Assembly: GCF_016801865.2 (NCBI RefSeq) | Contig: NC_068939.1 | Coordinates: 72,096,100-72,160,099, forward strand | Source: Culex pipiens pallens | Lineage: Eukaryota; Arthropoda; Insecta; Diptera; Culicidae | Direction: 5' to 3' | Length of the DNA stretch: 64,000 nucleotides | Shown here: piece by piece, positions 11,348-23,020 of the stretch | Layout of the letters: every line of letters starts with the position of its first letter | Position numbering within the stretch: position 1 is the first letter of the stretch | Notes under the pieces: generated by a model | Database searches by the model: none | What the model was told of the DNA's origin: nothing | What the model saw: the letters and a program-made list of their open reading frames with translations, nothing else | Position numbers and translations under genes: made by a program

Positions 11348-11982
11348 TTCGGTTCAGCGCGATACGTGCAAGTTTTGTGTGTAGCGTAGAAAGAGAGTCA
11401 GTCGTATACCTTAATGTTCGAATGAGGAAGTACGAGAACGAACTCGGCCGGAGAAACTCCGCACAAAAGAAAAACACACAAAACTTGAGCAAGAGCCGGC
11501 AGCATGTGCGGGGCGAAGAAGCAGCAGACCAAAGCAGGAGAGCCCCAAAAAAAACGGTAGTCGACTCTATTGCCAGCACTCAGCGCTCAGCAGCACTCAC
11601 TCTCTGTTTATGATTTTTTTCCTCGTCAGTCTTTGAAGGATGGACGCAGAAAAAAGCGGCAGCAAAACAGAAGGCAGGTTGTGTTAGGGCTGCTGCTGCT
11701 GCTTCTTGGGCAGGCCTGCGGCAAAAAAGGTGTTTGAAATTGGAATCGGAATTGAATTGAGAGCGGAGTGAGCGGAGGCGAGTGCCGTCGTAGGAGAGAA
11801 AGCACTCACACAGTTGGGGGAGCTCACGCTCAAGGAAGAAGGACAAAAAGGAAATAAGCACAGTGGGATTGGAACGAGGTTGACGAAAGATTGTTGTGTA
11901 AATAATTAATTGGATTGGTTCACAAGTCGTAACAATTGTAAAAACAATATTTGTTACTTCAAATCTTGAACAATCATTCTGC
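11346..11982. other. upstream flank of the minus-strand promoter
   Basis: The stretch is unique sequence with GA/CT-rich runs (for example around 11,390 and 11,590) and a GCTGCTGCTGCT run at about 11,690. It is the likely proximal regulatory region of the promoter at 11,345. No coding region could be supported. Confidence 0.35.
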
Positions 11983-11989
11983 GTGTACA

Positions 11990-12681
11990 CGGATATATGA
12001 AAAAGACAAAAGTGTTCAATTTCGAACGCCTCGACCGGAATTTTGTAGCAATATGGCCCCAGAACATAACCTGAAATTTTGAGCGTATTTGGTTAAGGTT
12101 TAGTACTTCCACCATTGACCTGAAGTTAGTATGGAACTTCTAAAAATTTACTATGGGAAATTTTCACTTTTAACCTCTTCATAGAGAAAGTTTCCCAAAA
12201 CACAATCAAAATTTCCTATTCTCAGGTTTCTTATAGTTTTTGATCCGGGGAACAACTTTGTAGAACATCGCAAAGCGCTAGTAATTGATCCCGAAAAGAT
12301 ACAGGATATTTTTTGGAGTACGTAAACAAAATTCAACGTTCTCTAAAAATTTGTCTGTATCTTTCCGGGATTAATTCCTAGCGCTTTGCGATGTTCTACA
12401 AAGTTGTTCCCCGGATCAAAACCTATGAGAAACCCCTATTCTGAAAAAAAACATACGGCATAGGAAAACTTTCTCGAAGAAGAGTTAAAAAGTTGAAAAT
12501 AAATAAATTAAATTTATTGAAATTTCTTTATAACTTCAGATTAAGAGTGGAACAACTAAACATTAACAAAATGCGCTCAAAATTTCAGGCTAGCTTCTGC
12601 GGTTATAATGCTACAAAATTTCGGTCGAGGCGTTCGAAATTGAACACTTTTGTCTTTTTCATATATCCGTGAGCCACGCTA
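11990..12681. mobile_element. hAT-like foldback element, TAGCGTGG family, copy 1 (left tip lost)
   Basis: Both arms of roughly 320 bp are inverted copies, meeting near 12,335. The left arm begins GGATATATGAAAAAGACAAA and the right arm ends ..TCATATATCCGTGAGCCACGCTA. GTGTACAC (11,983-11,990) and GTGTACAG (12,682-12,689) flank it, close to an 8-bp target duplication. The right tip CCACGCTA matches the complete relative at 58,847-59,549; the left tip lacks about 12 bp. There is no coding capacity. Confidence 0.7.
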
Positions 12682-12811
12682 GTGTACAGTCCAGAGCAAG
12701 TAGCAGTAAATTATCGGTTTTACTCCCAGAACTCGATGGATGCCACGACTCACGGAACTGTAACCTCCAGCCCCAATGCGTGAAACACGTTCATCCACAA
12801 TTCAAGCAAAA

Positions 12812-12944
12812 CATTGTAATAGGGCCGAAGCCAACGTGTAAACAAAGAGTCTATCCTGCTCACGTCAGTTGATGTTTACATTAGGAACGAGCAGGATAGA
12901 CTCTTTGTTTACACTTCGACTTCAGTCCTATTGCAATGTCGTCA
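12812..12944. repeat. inverted repeat with about 26-bp perfect inner arms
   Basis: The inner arms, GTAAACAAAGAGTCTATCCT.. and its exact complement, flank a loop of about 27 nt (near 12,863-12,890). Outer arms of about 25 bp (..TGTAATAGGGCCGAAG / CTTCAGTCCTATTGCA..) pair less well. A small MITE or a structured transcript are both possible. Confidence 0.6.
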
Positions 12945-12952
12945 GCTGTGTG

Positions 12953-13357
12953 CTATCTTGTGACATAGACCATTTTGGTCGAAAATGAGTTAATGATGAC
13001 GTTTTGCTATACTTAACAAACACTTCAAGATGCTTTAACCCGATTTTGGAAACTCGCTTCTGTTTCCCGGATATCGCAATACACACTTGTGACATAGACC
13101 AATTTATCATCAAAATGATTGTGCACACTTGTGACACGTCATACATGTTGCTAGAAAATGTGGAAAATTTTTCTTGTTTTTCACAAATGTATGTCCACAC
13201 ATACTTTCTAAAGGCAATGCAACCTTTTGTTTTTAAAAATATACTGATTAAGTCGATTAAACCATTGATTTGAACTTATTTTAGTTTGTATGGGAATTCT
13301 GTGCACACTTGTGACACGTAGTACAATTTTACTTTCGAAACACACTTGTGACACGTG
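12953..13357 (+). repeat. cluster of CACACTTGTGACAY motifs
   Basis: CACACTTGTGACA followed by TAGACC or CGT occurs at about 13,082, 13,123, 13,303 and 13,341, with a degenerate copy near 12,955 (TATCTTGTGACATAGACC). The spacing is irregular, so this is not a simple tandem array. It may be part of an unrecognised transposon or a cluster of binding sites. Confidence 0.5.
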
Positions 13358-13423
13358 CTTTTCAGATTTTTGTTTACATTATTTACTGTATCTTTTAACT
13401 GGTATAACCAAATTAGTTGAAAC

Positions 13424-13903
13424 TTGGAGCGTTTGTTAAGCGATAGTATACGAACCGATTGCTTCAAAAAGTTTGGCTCTATCGTTCATAGTTTTGAAAT
13501 TATTTACCAACAAACTTTAAAAATCGATTTTCTCGAAAAGTACCAAATGGTCGTTCTCACAAGATTGCACACAACTGACGATGTTTTGCCAGTCTTTTCG
13601 GAGGCGTGTGCACTGTCGTGCAAAGTGGACTTGGGGGACAACGTAGAGCAAACCAAGTCGCTATCAAGTGCGCCAACTGTGGAGGTAACCATATCAGCAA
13701 CTACCGTGGATGCAGTGCCCGAGAAATCTACTAAATTTCGAGCTGAACCAGTCGTTGCCGGTGATGATCTCTTATTAAGAAACACGAGGAAAGGGTGGAT
13801 AAGCATTTTGACAGCTAGAACTATTTTGCAAATTCCGTTTCATCGTTTAAAGCTGATTTATAATTTTTCTGCCCTGTTCTTGCATTTTCATGAAGGATTT
13901 TGA
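13424..13903 (+). CDS. uncharacterised 159-codon open frame
   Basis: It is an unusually long non-repetitive frame for this AT-rich region. The middle (about residues 45-120) is less AT-rich than its flanks and encodes a polar, Ser/Thr/Val/Glu-rich stretch; the opposite strand is also open for 100 codons. No domain, signal peptide or splice structure is evident. It could be decayed coding sequence from a transposon adjoining the motif cluster just upstream, or chance. Confidence 0.15.
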   Translation: MERLLSDSIRTDCFKKFGSIVHSFEIIYQQTLKIDFLEKYQMVVLTRLHTTDDVLPVFSEACALSCKVDLGDNVEQTKSLSSAPTVEVTISATTVDAVPEKSTKFRAEPVVAGDDLLLRNTRKGWISILTARTILQIPFHRLKLIYNFSALFLHFHEGF

Positions 13904-14202
13904 TAAAGATAAACCAAAATTATTGTTGTCTAACTCAAAAATCAACATGTACTTAACCCAGAATCTAATGTTTAATTCTAAACAAATGGTTTAAATTTCA
14001 TTGCAGTTTCTATCAGAAATTTGCAAAATATCAGTGAATTAATGACAGCTTTGGTTTCAGGGCAAACATATAAATTTGGTAAAATCCAATGAATGGACTT
14101 TGAAGTCTAACTCACGTCAATTGAAATGATTTGGAAACTATGAAAAAATATCCCACTTTTCATATGAATTTTGGAGTTCAGGTACTGGAACCAAATAATG
14201 GT

Positions 14203-14343
14203 TACCGTAAACTGGGGTCAATCGGGACACATGGGGCAAATTGGGACAGCAGTTTTAACCATTCCATATTTAAAAGCTTTTAGTGCTTTAAAAACTGCTG
14301 TCCCTATTCAGACTGTAGTCCCGATTCACCCCAGATTACGGTA
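14203..14343. mobile_element. 141-bp MITE, ACCGTAAACTGGGG family
   Basis: The ends TACCGTAAACTGGGG and CCCCAGATTACGGTA are inverted repeats, and inner CAGCAGTTTTAA / TTAAAAACTGCTG blocks pair too. It carries the phrases GGGGCAAATTGGGACA and GTCCCGATTCACCCC. Related copies lie at 54,774-55,080 and similar wording recurs near 17,335. Noncoding. Confidence 0.65.
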
Positions 14344-14720
14344 TATAGTTATATTAGATACTCCTTTCCCTCAAATTAGAGCTTAATGACTGCCTGAGCT
14401 GATGACAACAACAACTACAATTCCAATCATTCAACCGGACTGAGGAAATCTCATTTTATGGAAAGAAGTCCATGAAAAAAATTGAAATAAAATAAAATTA
14501 GCTGCAGTTCAGACTCGATTATACTAAGGCCTCGGTAAAATTTTACTCAGGATAATAGAATCTTCGGAAATTCTAATTATGGTTATTTTTTATCCGTTGT
14601 CTTGTTTTTGTATGTGATTTTTAATTTTTAATCCAAGATGGCGGCCAAAATGGCGGTGTTGAAATACTGAGAAAATGTATTTAGTATGCTCAAGCACTCA
14701 ACAAGTCAAATTTGACAAAA

Positions 14721-15258
14721 AGGGATAGCCGAATGGTTACACTGTCCGCTTTGTAAGCGGATTGATCATGAATTCGAACTTTCCATCGGATGGGGATGTA
14801 AAACGTCGGTCTCGGCCTTGGTTGTTGCTATGCCGTTAAGTCATTCCAGGTGTGGGTGTCGTCTCCCTGCTATAACGACAAACAACACACCAAACCAAGC
14901 CTGCTCCGGTGGCATCGCTGGCGGTGGTTGGACTCGCAATCCACAGGTCGTCAGTTCGAACCCTGGAAGAAAGGTTCCTTGGAGTAAAAAGAGGTTTAGG
15001 TGCTCTCCCATTCAAACTTTCGGACTCCTAGGTTCGAGCAGAAACTTGCAATGGAGACCATAAAAGACCGGGGGGTCGTTGAAAAAAATGTTCTTGAAAA
15101 ATTATTTTCAAAAAACTTCGAAGAATCATTTTTTTCAAAAAACTTCGAAGAATCATTTTTAACATGATTCTTCCCATCCCTTGACCCTGGTCAGAGCCGA
15201 GGGACAAAGCCTTTGAAAAATATTTGCATCGGCCTTATATATAAAAGAAAAAAAAACC
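14721..15258 (+). mobile_element. SINE with two tRNA-like modules
   Basis: Module 1 (about 14,721-14,783) has an A-box-like TAGCCGAATGGTTA and an anticodon arm TCCGC-TTTGTAA-GCGGA; its B box is decayed. Module 2 (about 14,906-14,970) has TGGCATCGCTGGCGGTGG and a good B box, AGTTCGAACCC. The body contains AAAACGTCGGTCTCGG, shared with the SINE at 16,244, and the 3' tail CGAGGGAC..ATATTTGCATCGGCCT also recurs at 41,592-41,700 before an A-rich end. The Twin SINE of Culex pipiens is known to be built from two tRNA-related units, but the unit spacing here (over 100 bp) differs. A 28-bp direct repeat containing AACTTCGAAGAATCATTT sits at 15,108-15,165. Confidence 0.6.
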
Positions 15259-16229
15259 TCTAAGTAGCACCGCTAAAAATCATTTCAATACCTCAGTATA
15301 ATCTTCTACTAAACTGGTTTGAACTCCAGCTCCACGCAAGCCTAATGAACCAGAATATCTTCACCACTTTGCCTAACATCCAGGCCCAATCATGGTGAAC
15401 CGGACCGGGCTAAGGAAGAGAGAAGCAAAGAGCCTCAAACAGCATAAACTCCGCCTTCACAGCTCTAGCAGCTGCGTGAACTGAGGTTGCTCGCCGCTCA
15501 CTATGATTGTCTCGTTCTTGCGCAAGCGCCTCGCGCGCCTAAGCGGACTGTTCTGTTGTGCGCATCAGCTTCTCGCTCGCTTTTTTCTTGTCTTGTCTTG
15601 CCTGATTGCTTCTTTATGCTTTGCGTCTCAACCTTGATTGCGCGGCTATCAATCGGGTGATCGTTCATGCTCGCACGATCAGATTGATTGATCTCAGAGA
15701 ATCAAACTTGTTTCTGTGTTATTGTCTACGAAATTCTTTAGTTTTCTTATTAAATTTTTACCCTCATTAAATTTAGTATTTTCAAGTCAAGTCAGCATTT
15801 AATCTAATCTAATTTAATCTAGTCAAGTCAGCATTTAAAATAAAAAAAAATAAAAATGGCAAAATAACAAAACAAGAAAACTAAAGTTTTATTTTTGCAA
15901 TTCTTTTGTGAAACTATTTACCTTTCCTGTCAATCTCGAAAGGCAAAATGACCTACTTTTCATCGCCAAAAATAAAAGTACTGAAAAGGTCTTTTCAGCA
16001 TCCACTTGTGTCGAAAATTAATACTTTTTGATACAAATGTGAAGTTTGAAACAAGTAAAATAATCAAATTCAACGGGTGCTTTTGGAGTTGCAAATAAAT
16101 CAATTCACTGCAAAACTCAGTAAGTTGAAAAAATGTACGACTCGTACTTAAAAAAACCTTATTCGGTGAAGTAGGATTTTTGCTCAATTTTCCAACTTTT
16201 GTTAAAACCTTTCTCTGATTTATGCATTA
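15259..16229. other. no gene seen
   Basis: The sequence is a mix of unique and decayed repeat DNA. It has a short direct repeat, AGTCAAGTCAGCATTTAA, at about 15,784-15,840, and a less AT-rich patch at 15,460-15,680 without an open frame of note. Confidence 0.4.
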
Positions 16230-16243
16230 TTTATTTTATTATT

Positions 16244-16458
16244 GTGGGTCTCGTGGCGCAGGGGTAGCGGCTTCGGCTGCCGATCCCGATGATGCTATGA
16301 GACGCGGGTTCGATTCCCGCCTTATCCACTGAGCTTCTATCGGATGGTGAAGTAAAACGTCGGTCCCGGTTTCTCCTGTCTCGTCAGAGGCGCTGGAGCA
16401 GAAATCCCACGTTAGAGGAAGGCCATGCCCCGGGGGGCGTAGTGCCAATAGTTTCGTT
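16244..16458 (+). mobile_element. tRNA-derived SINE, 215 bp, with 14-bp target duplication
   Basis: The head carries an A box, TGGCGCAGGGGTAGCGG, and a B box, GGGTTCGATTCCC, in a tRNA-like fold that is too long for a working tRNA. The body includes GTAAAACGTCGGTCCCGG. The element is bounded by identical copies of TTTATTTTATTATT at 16,230-16,243 and 16,459-16,472, which defines both ends and supports insertion by LINE-type retrotransposition. The 89-codon-or-shorter frames inside are not genes. Confidence 0.85.
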
Positions 16459-16623
16459 TTTATTTTATTATTCTAGTACTAATTCATAGTTGTTAGGAAA
16501 TCCATAGCTCTATTTGGCCACAAATTGAACTCATTATTCAATTGAAAATAAACTTATTTTGGCAACTTGTTTCATGCACTACTATTGTAGAACAAAAGTT
16601 AATCAAAATGACTTGGTCTCCGA

Positions 16624-18188
16624 TAGAGATGGGAAAAACCGCTCTTATTTAGGAGCCGCTCATTTTCATTCGCTCATTAAAAAGAGCCGCTCTTTTGAAC
16701 GGCACTTTCACTCTTTTTCAAAATATGGTTGAAAAAGATGTTTTCTAAAAATTGTGTGATTTTTAAAGCTATTTCACACTGAAATTATAAAAATTATTTG
16801 AAAAAAAAAATTAACTAAAAACGAGAAGTTTCATTTGAAAACCATAAGTCTTGGCGGTCTCCATGCCTCGAGCCTAAACGTTAGAATAATTGAATGTGGC
16901 ATCCAAACTTAAATCTAAGATTTTAGAGAATTTGCTATTATTTGTAAAATGCGTTTATTTCTGAAAAATTGAGATAATGCTGATATTCTATTAATAGAAA
17001 ATATACTGTTAGGAACCATCCCCTAAAAAGTGTCCACGTGGTTTATGGATGGTCCCTTAACTCTTTTCTACATTATGATTTGATCGAAAAGGTCTATAAA
17101 CGCTGAAGATTATTTGGGCAAGAGGATTTAATGTTTTTTTTTTCCAAAATCTCTAAGATATTTAGTAGATTTTTGGTAATAAATTACAATTAAGAGCGAG
17201 TCCACGAACAGGGCATGCCCCTTTGTATGGGACGTCGTTTGGACCTCACCAATCTGCCTGAAATTTTCAGGGGTTGTTTGTACATATAAAACTAGCATCT
17301 TTCCAAAATATGAGCACTATAGGTCAACGGGAAGTGGGGCAAATCGGGACACACAGTTTTAAGGTTCAAAAACGTCAAAATTATTTAAAATGCTATAACT
17401 TAGGCAAAATTCAATTTAATTTCAAAATGAAAAATGCATCTGAAAGGGCTTAGATAATGCAACAAAATGCAGGGAGAAGCATCCCAATTGGTTAATTCTA
17501 AAGGGAGTTATTGGCATTTTAGTAAAAAAATAGCATAATTTTTAAACTCAAATAAAAAAATGTTTCATCCAGATATCAACTCGGTTCGACCTGCAGCTTG
17601 TAGGGGAGATCTGGGACTACTATCTGAGACTGAAAACGCTCTGGGTAAGGCATTTTAACATACTTAATAGACACTTTTACTTTTAGTGAATTTTTTGGTT
17701 GTATTTTTTGCTCGGGGGACCCCTTAGTTCACATTTTCCGAACCTGAGAAATGGTAAAATAACTCCCTTTAGATTTAACCAAATCACTTTGACCCAATCT
17801 CACCCCCCAGACCCAATGTCAACCCCACTAACGGTATTTAAGAATGTTGCTATTTGAAATATGACGATTCAGCTCTAAAAATGTCAGGAAATAGTCCCTC
17901 TGTTTTTTATCCCTGACGTTTTTTTTTATCCTAAAGTACTTGGACAATGCTAGGTTTGTTTGTATCAGCATAGAAATATTTAATATTGTATTTGAAATTT
18001 TCAAAAACAGATTTAACACTACAATTTATTGGAAATTCAATAAATTATCTTTATAACAAATTAAAAAAATATTCCATCTTAGAACGGTTCTTTCAAAAGG
18101 CCGGAGATCAAAAAAGAACCGCGGTTTTTTTTGTGAGCTATGGTTCGTCCGCTCTTTGAGCGGCCCGCTCTTTTTTTGCCCACCTCTA
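16624..18188. mobile_element. non-autonomous hAT-like transposon, 1,565 bp
   Basis: The terminal repeats are TAGAGATGGGAAAAACCGC (left) and, inverted from the right end, TAGAGGTGGGCAAAAAAAG. An exact 8-bp duplication GTCTCCGA flanks it (16,616-16,623 and 18,189-18,196). TIR type and duplication length fit the hAT superfamily. No transposase is present. Sub-terminal GAGCCGCTC motifs recur at both ends. A second repeat starting TTAAGAGCGAGT (about 17,190), also seen at 21,211, is nested inside. Confidence 0.85.
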
Positions 18189-18196
18189 GTCTCCGA

Positions 18197-19859
18197 TATT
18201 GAATTAACTGATCTGTTTTTCAACGACAAAACAAAATCTGTATGCAATCCAGGTATTGACTTTTTTTCTTACTTTTTTCATAAAATATAAAAAAATACTC
18301 TGAGTTGCATTTTCAAAGTATCCTAACTTCCAAATAAATGTGATCTGCCGACAAGTGTTAACTATTTGTCACTGCCAACGATTCGCAGCCTCTCTCCCAC
18401 GCACTGTTGGGAATTCCCCAAAAATAGATGTTTACCATTCCGGCTCGTACTTTTGCCATAAATCAAATGCCAGCACTGCTCCGGCTTATTTATGCAGGAG
18501 ACCGTCCAAAGAGTTTTTATATTGTAATGTAAAAATTTAGTTCCTTTCCCGGGATATATGGTGAGGTGTAGAGAAAGCAGCAAACTCAAACCCCATCACG
18601 TTTTTGGAGATCTTCTCGGACCATGTTCCGTTTCGGTTGATCAAATTCGGTGAGAAAAGATAAATTTTCTGTGAGTCGTCGGATCGTCGTCGTCGTCAAG
18701 GTCTACAAGGCACACAGAACACCAAAACGGGAAGGTAAAGGATTCGATAATCTTTTTTGTTGTCATCACGTCCTGAGATTGCCTCCGCTGCGGTGGCAAT
18801 CGTCCTTTCTTAAGCTTTTTTTGCGGCATTTTCCTTTTTGTCTCCGAAGGTTTTTTTTTTACTTCTTCTCTTTTATTTTCGGTCAGGGATCAACAACGTA
18901 AAAATGTACGAAATCCTATAGCTTTCTAAACATTTGCAACTAAGTGAAAAAATAAACAATGCTGATTGGAATTAGTGTGGGTTTCGAGCTGAGGTGGACA
19001 TGCAGAACACAAAGCTGATACGGTACACCTCGGAGAGAGGTAGCAGCAGGTAGGACGTAGGACCTCCTAAATCAATTAGGCTCGGACGTGTTTGTTTAAG
19101 GTAATTACCAGATGCTTTTGTTTGATCATGTATACAAATAGTGGACTGTTGCAAAGATTTGTGCTTGTGGGTCTAATTTTTGGGGTCATGGTTGTGAACA
19201 AAGCAGATTTTTTTTTGAAATTTATTTTGAAATTGATATAAATCGTTTGTACTTATATTGAGCTTTAAAGTTCACCTAATTAATTGAAACTTCCCCTGCA
19301 TTATATAATTTCAGTTCAAGTATTCCATCACGCACAACGGCGAATTGTGGTTTCATGGCACATTAAAATCGGAAACAAAAAGCCGTGGCCACGTAACAAT
19401 AACCGTGTTATTCTTCTAAGAAATGGACAGCCGTGACCGGTGCTGAACGCTCCCGCTCAAGATCCCATTCAAAACGGCATTATGTACGATATCCATTTCA
19501 CCCGCAACAATGACCCTTTGTTTGTTAATGCTCGTTCATGATACAATAATTAATCTTTTGCGGCCTGCCATCGCACCTGAAGCAAATCTCACGAGTTGAT
19601 TCATATTTTTTTAGTATCTATTTTGGGTTTGGTTCTAGGACCCCCTTTCGGTTGTAGGGTGCTAGTCAAAGTTTAGGTCGGTACACCTCTTCTACTTTTG
19701 ATGATCCCCTTGATGATATCAAAAGCATTAAAAAATATGAACGAAAAGGGCGTTCTATGCGAAACCGAAAGTTAAATATTTGAGTTTTTTTTACTGTCTG
19801 AATACTCTATCACCTACCTACAAAATTTTATGTTGACTTATGAGCAATTCTCTAATATT
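18197..19859. other. no gene seen
   Basis: This is mostly unique AT-rich DNA; 18,330-19,160 and 19,310-19,580 are less AT-rich and repeat-free, and may be conserved noncoding or hold small unrecognised exons. The short frames here have no domain-like content. Confidence 0.4.
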
Positions 19860-21211
19860 TCGATCATTCGATTTTTTTGAATTTTTTAATCCAGCTGAAA
19901 CTTTTTTGGTGCCTTCGGTATGCCCAAAGAAGCCATTTTGCATCATTAGTTTGTCCATATCATTTTCCATACAAATTTGGCAGCTGTCCATACAAAAATG
20001 ATGTATGAAAACTCAAAAATCTGTATCTTTCGAAGGAATTTTTTGATCGATTTGGTGTCTTCGGCAAAGTTGTAGGTATGGATAAGGACTGAACTGAAAA
20101 AAAATTATACACGGTAAAAAAATTTGCGATTTTTAATTTAATTTTTTGTCACTAAAACTTGATTTGCTTAAAAAAACATCAATTGCCAACTTTTTAGAAA
20201 TTTTCAGGTTGTGCAAATAATCATTGACCGAGTTATGAATTTTTGAATCAATACAGTTTTTAAAAAAAATCAAAACATTGGTCGCAAAAATTTTTCAACT
20301 TCATTTTTCGATGTGAAATCAAATTTGCAATCAAAAAGTACTGAAGTGTAATTTTGATGAATTGCATCGTTTTCAAGTTAAAGCAATTTTTAAGTAACTT
20401 TTTCAAAAAAGTCATATTTTACATTTTTTAAATTAGTGCACATGTTTGCCCACTTTTGAAAAAAATATTTTTGAAAAACTGAGAAAATTCTCTATATTTG
20501 GCTTTTTTGAACTTTGTTGATACGACCTTTACTTGTTACTTGATATTGCCATGAAAAAGTTTAAAAAACAGGAAAATTGATGTTTTCTAAGTCTCACCTA
20601 AACAACCCGCCATTTTCTAACCTCGATATCTCAGCAACAATGTTAAAATATAAAACATTCGTTAAATTTTCCGAAATTTTCAAAAACAAATTTTCAAGTC
20701 AGGACTAACATTTCCAAAGGGCCAAAAATTCAATATTACGCCCTTTTGGAATGTTAGTCTTGATTTGAAAATTTTGAAAATATGGTTTTCAGAAAGATTG
20801 GAAAATTTAACGAATGTTTCATATTCGGACCGTTCGTTGCATGGCAATATCACAGCAACTAAAGGTCGTATCAACAATGTTCAAAAAAGCCAATTATAGA
20901 GAATTTTCTCAGTTGCACTAATTAAAAAAAATTAAAAACCGCGACTATTTTCAAAAAAGTTACCTAAAAATGACTATAACATAAAAACGTTGCACGTTAT
21001 CAAAATTTCACTTAAGCACTTTTTGATTGCAAATTTGATTTTACATAGAAAAATGAAGTAGAAAAAATTTTGTGACCAATATTTTGATTTTTTTTTAAAA
21101 ATCTGTATTGAATCAAAAATTCATAACTCGGTCAAAGATTTTTTGCACAACCTGAAAATTTCTGAAAAGTTGGCATTTGATTGCAAATCAAGTTTTAGTG
21201 ACAAAAAGTTA
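19860..21211. mobile_element. long foldback repeat with AAATCAAGACTAACATTTC core (left part)
   Basis: The left arm (about 20,120-20,520) and the right arm (about 20,890-21,205) are imperfect inverted copies: for example TGACCGAGTTATGAATTTTT on the left returns as AAAAATTCATAACTCGGTCA on the right. The centre (about 20,690-20,775) is a palindrome around AAGGGCCAAAAATTCAATAT. The left flank (19,900-20,085) carries a TTGGTGTCTTCGGCAAAG segment seen again, inverted, near 29,200 and 32,240 and directly near 40,010. The right arm breaks off at TTAA (21,209-21,212). Confidence 0.6.
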
Positions 21212-22573
21212 AGAGCGAGTTTTTCACCGATGTGAAACAGATCGTATCGAGGTGCTCCGATTTGGATGAAACTTTCAGCATTTGTTTGTCTATACATGAG
21301 ATGAACTCATGCCAAATATGAGCCCTCTACGACAAAGGGAAGTGGGGTAAAACGGGCATTGAAGTTTGAGGTCCAAAAAACATGAAAAATCTTAAAATTG
21401 CTCGCATTTCCGTAAAACTTTATCAATTCCAACTCTCTTAGATGCATTCGAAAGGTCTTTTGAAGCCCTTCAAAATGTGCTATAGACATCCAGGATTGGT
21501 TTGACTTTTTCTCATAGCTTTTGCAAATTACTGTTTAAAATGGATTTTTTTAAAACCTCAATATCTTTTTGCAACAGCCTCCAACACCCATACTCCCATA
21601 GGTCAAAAGATAGGTAATTTCATGGAATATAAGCTTATGGTATTAACTTTTTGGCCAATTGCAGTTTTTCTTATAGTTTTACGATTTTTCTAGAGCAAAC
21701 ATTTTACAACGTTAGTTTTTGCCCTGTAGGCCAAGAAGACGGCACTTTTTGGTCTCAATTTTAACATATTCGGAATCCTCAGACAATTTTACATTAGAAT
21801 GAGGTGTTGGAATTAAGAATTTGATAGGAAAAAATGCCATTTAGAATTAATTAAAATATTATTTAGAATTTTGTCGGATTAAGGGTAAAACAAGTTTTCG
21901 CCTACTTGATACAGCATTTGACGTATTGATCATAGGGTAAAGAAGATCTATTTCTTTTTTCAAAAATGTTTTATTAAATTATTTTTTAAATCAAAATTAC
22001 ATTTCCAATACTCCTAACTTAAGTGAAATTGACCGAGGATTCCGAATATGAAAAAATTGAGACCAAAAAAAGCCGTCTTCTTGGCCTACAGGGCAAAAAC
22101 TAACGTTGTAAAATGTTTGTTCTATAAAAATCGTAAAACTATGAGAAAAACTGCGATTGGCCAAAAAGTTAATACCGTAAGCTTATAGTCCATGAAATTA
22201 CCTATCTTTTGACCTATGGGAGTATGGGTGTTGGAGGCTGTTGCAAAAAGATATTAAGGTTTTAAAAAAATCCATTTTAAACAGTAATTTGCAAAAGCTA
22301 TGAGAAAAAGTTACACCGATTCTGGATGTTTATAGCACATTTTGAAGGGCTTCGAAAGACCATTCGAATGCATCTAAGAGAGTTGGAATTGACAAAGTTT
22401 TACGGAAATGCGAGCAATTTTAAGATTTTTCATGTTTTTTGGACCTCAAACTTCAATGCCCGTTTTACCTCACTTCCTTTTATCGTAGAGGGCTCATATT
22501 TGACATGAGTTCATCTCATGTATAGACAAACAAACGCTGAAAGTTTCATCCAAATCGGAGCACCTCGATACGA
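21212..22573. mobile_element. foldback element, about 1.33 kb inverted repeat
   Basis: TCGTATCGAGGTGCTCCGAT at 21,242 returns inverted, ending at 22,573. The arms are several hundred bp long and nearly identical, which creates the mirrored 60-codon frames at 21,307-21,489 (-) and 22,326-22,508 (+). The leading TTAAGAGCGAGT is shared with the repeat nested at about 17,190. No transposase is seen. Confidence 0.65.
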
Positions 22574-23020
22574 CCTCTAGAACAAACCGAGCAGAATCTA
22601 CAAATACTGCCTCTTAGGCTGGATTTTCATGGATCATGCAACGACATCGTAAGCATGAGCATCGAAATTTTTACGATGCTCTTGGATGGCGTTATGACTT
22701 AGCTATGACTCAAACCTAAATAACGGGCAGACCGCCATTTTTTCCGCAAGCGTTTCAAGAAGGAACGGTAGAAAATGGGAGAGAAACGCTTGGGGAAACG
22801 TCAACACAAAGCAACACGTGCACGGAAAAACCAAAGATAAAAATTTTAGACAAATGCAGGGGAACTTTTAATTTAGAACCATTCAAAATTTATTTCCGGA
22901 TAGAACAAAATAATATTAATATTAACAATGTTTGGCAGCATTTAGTAGAGCACAACAAAATAGACCAAAATAAGACCGGCGAGAACGGGAAGTATCTAAT
23001 AGAACAAAAAATCAAAGCAT

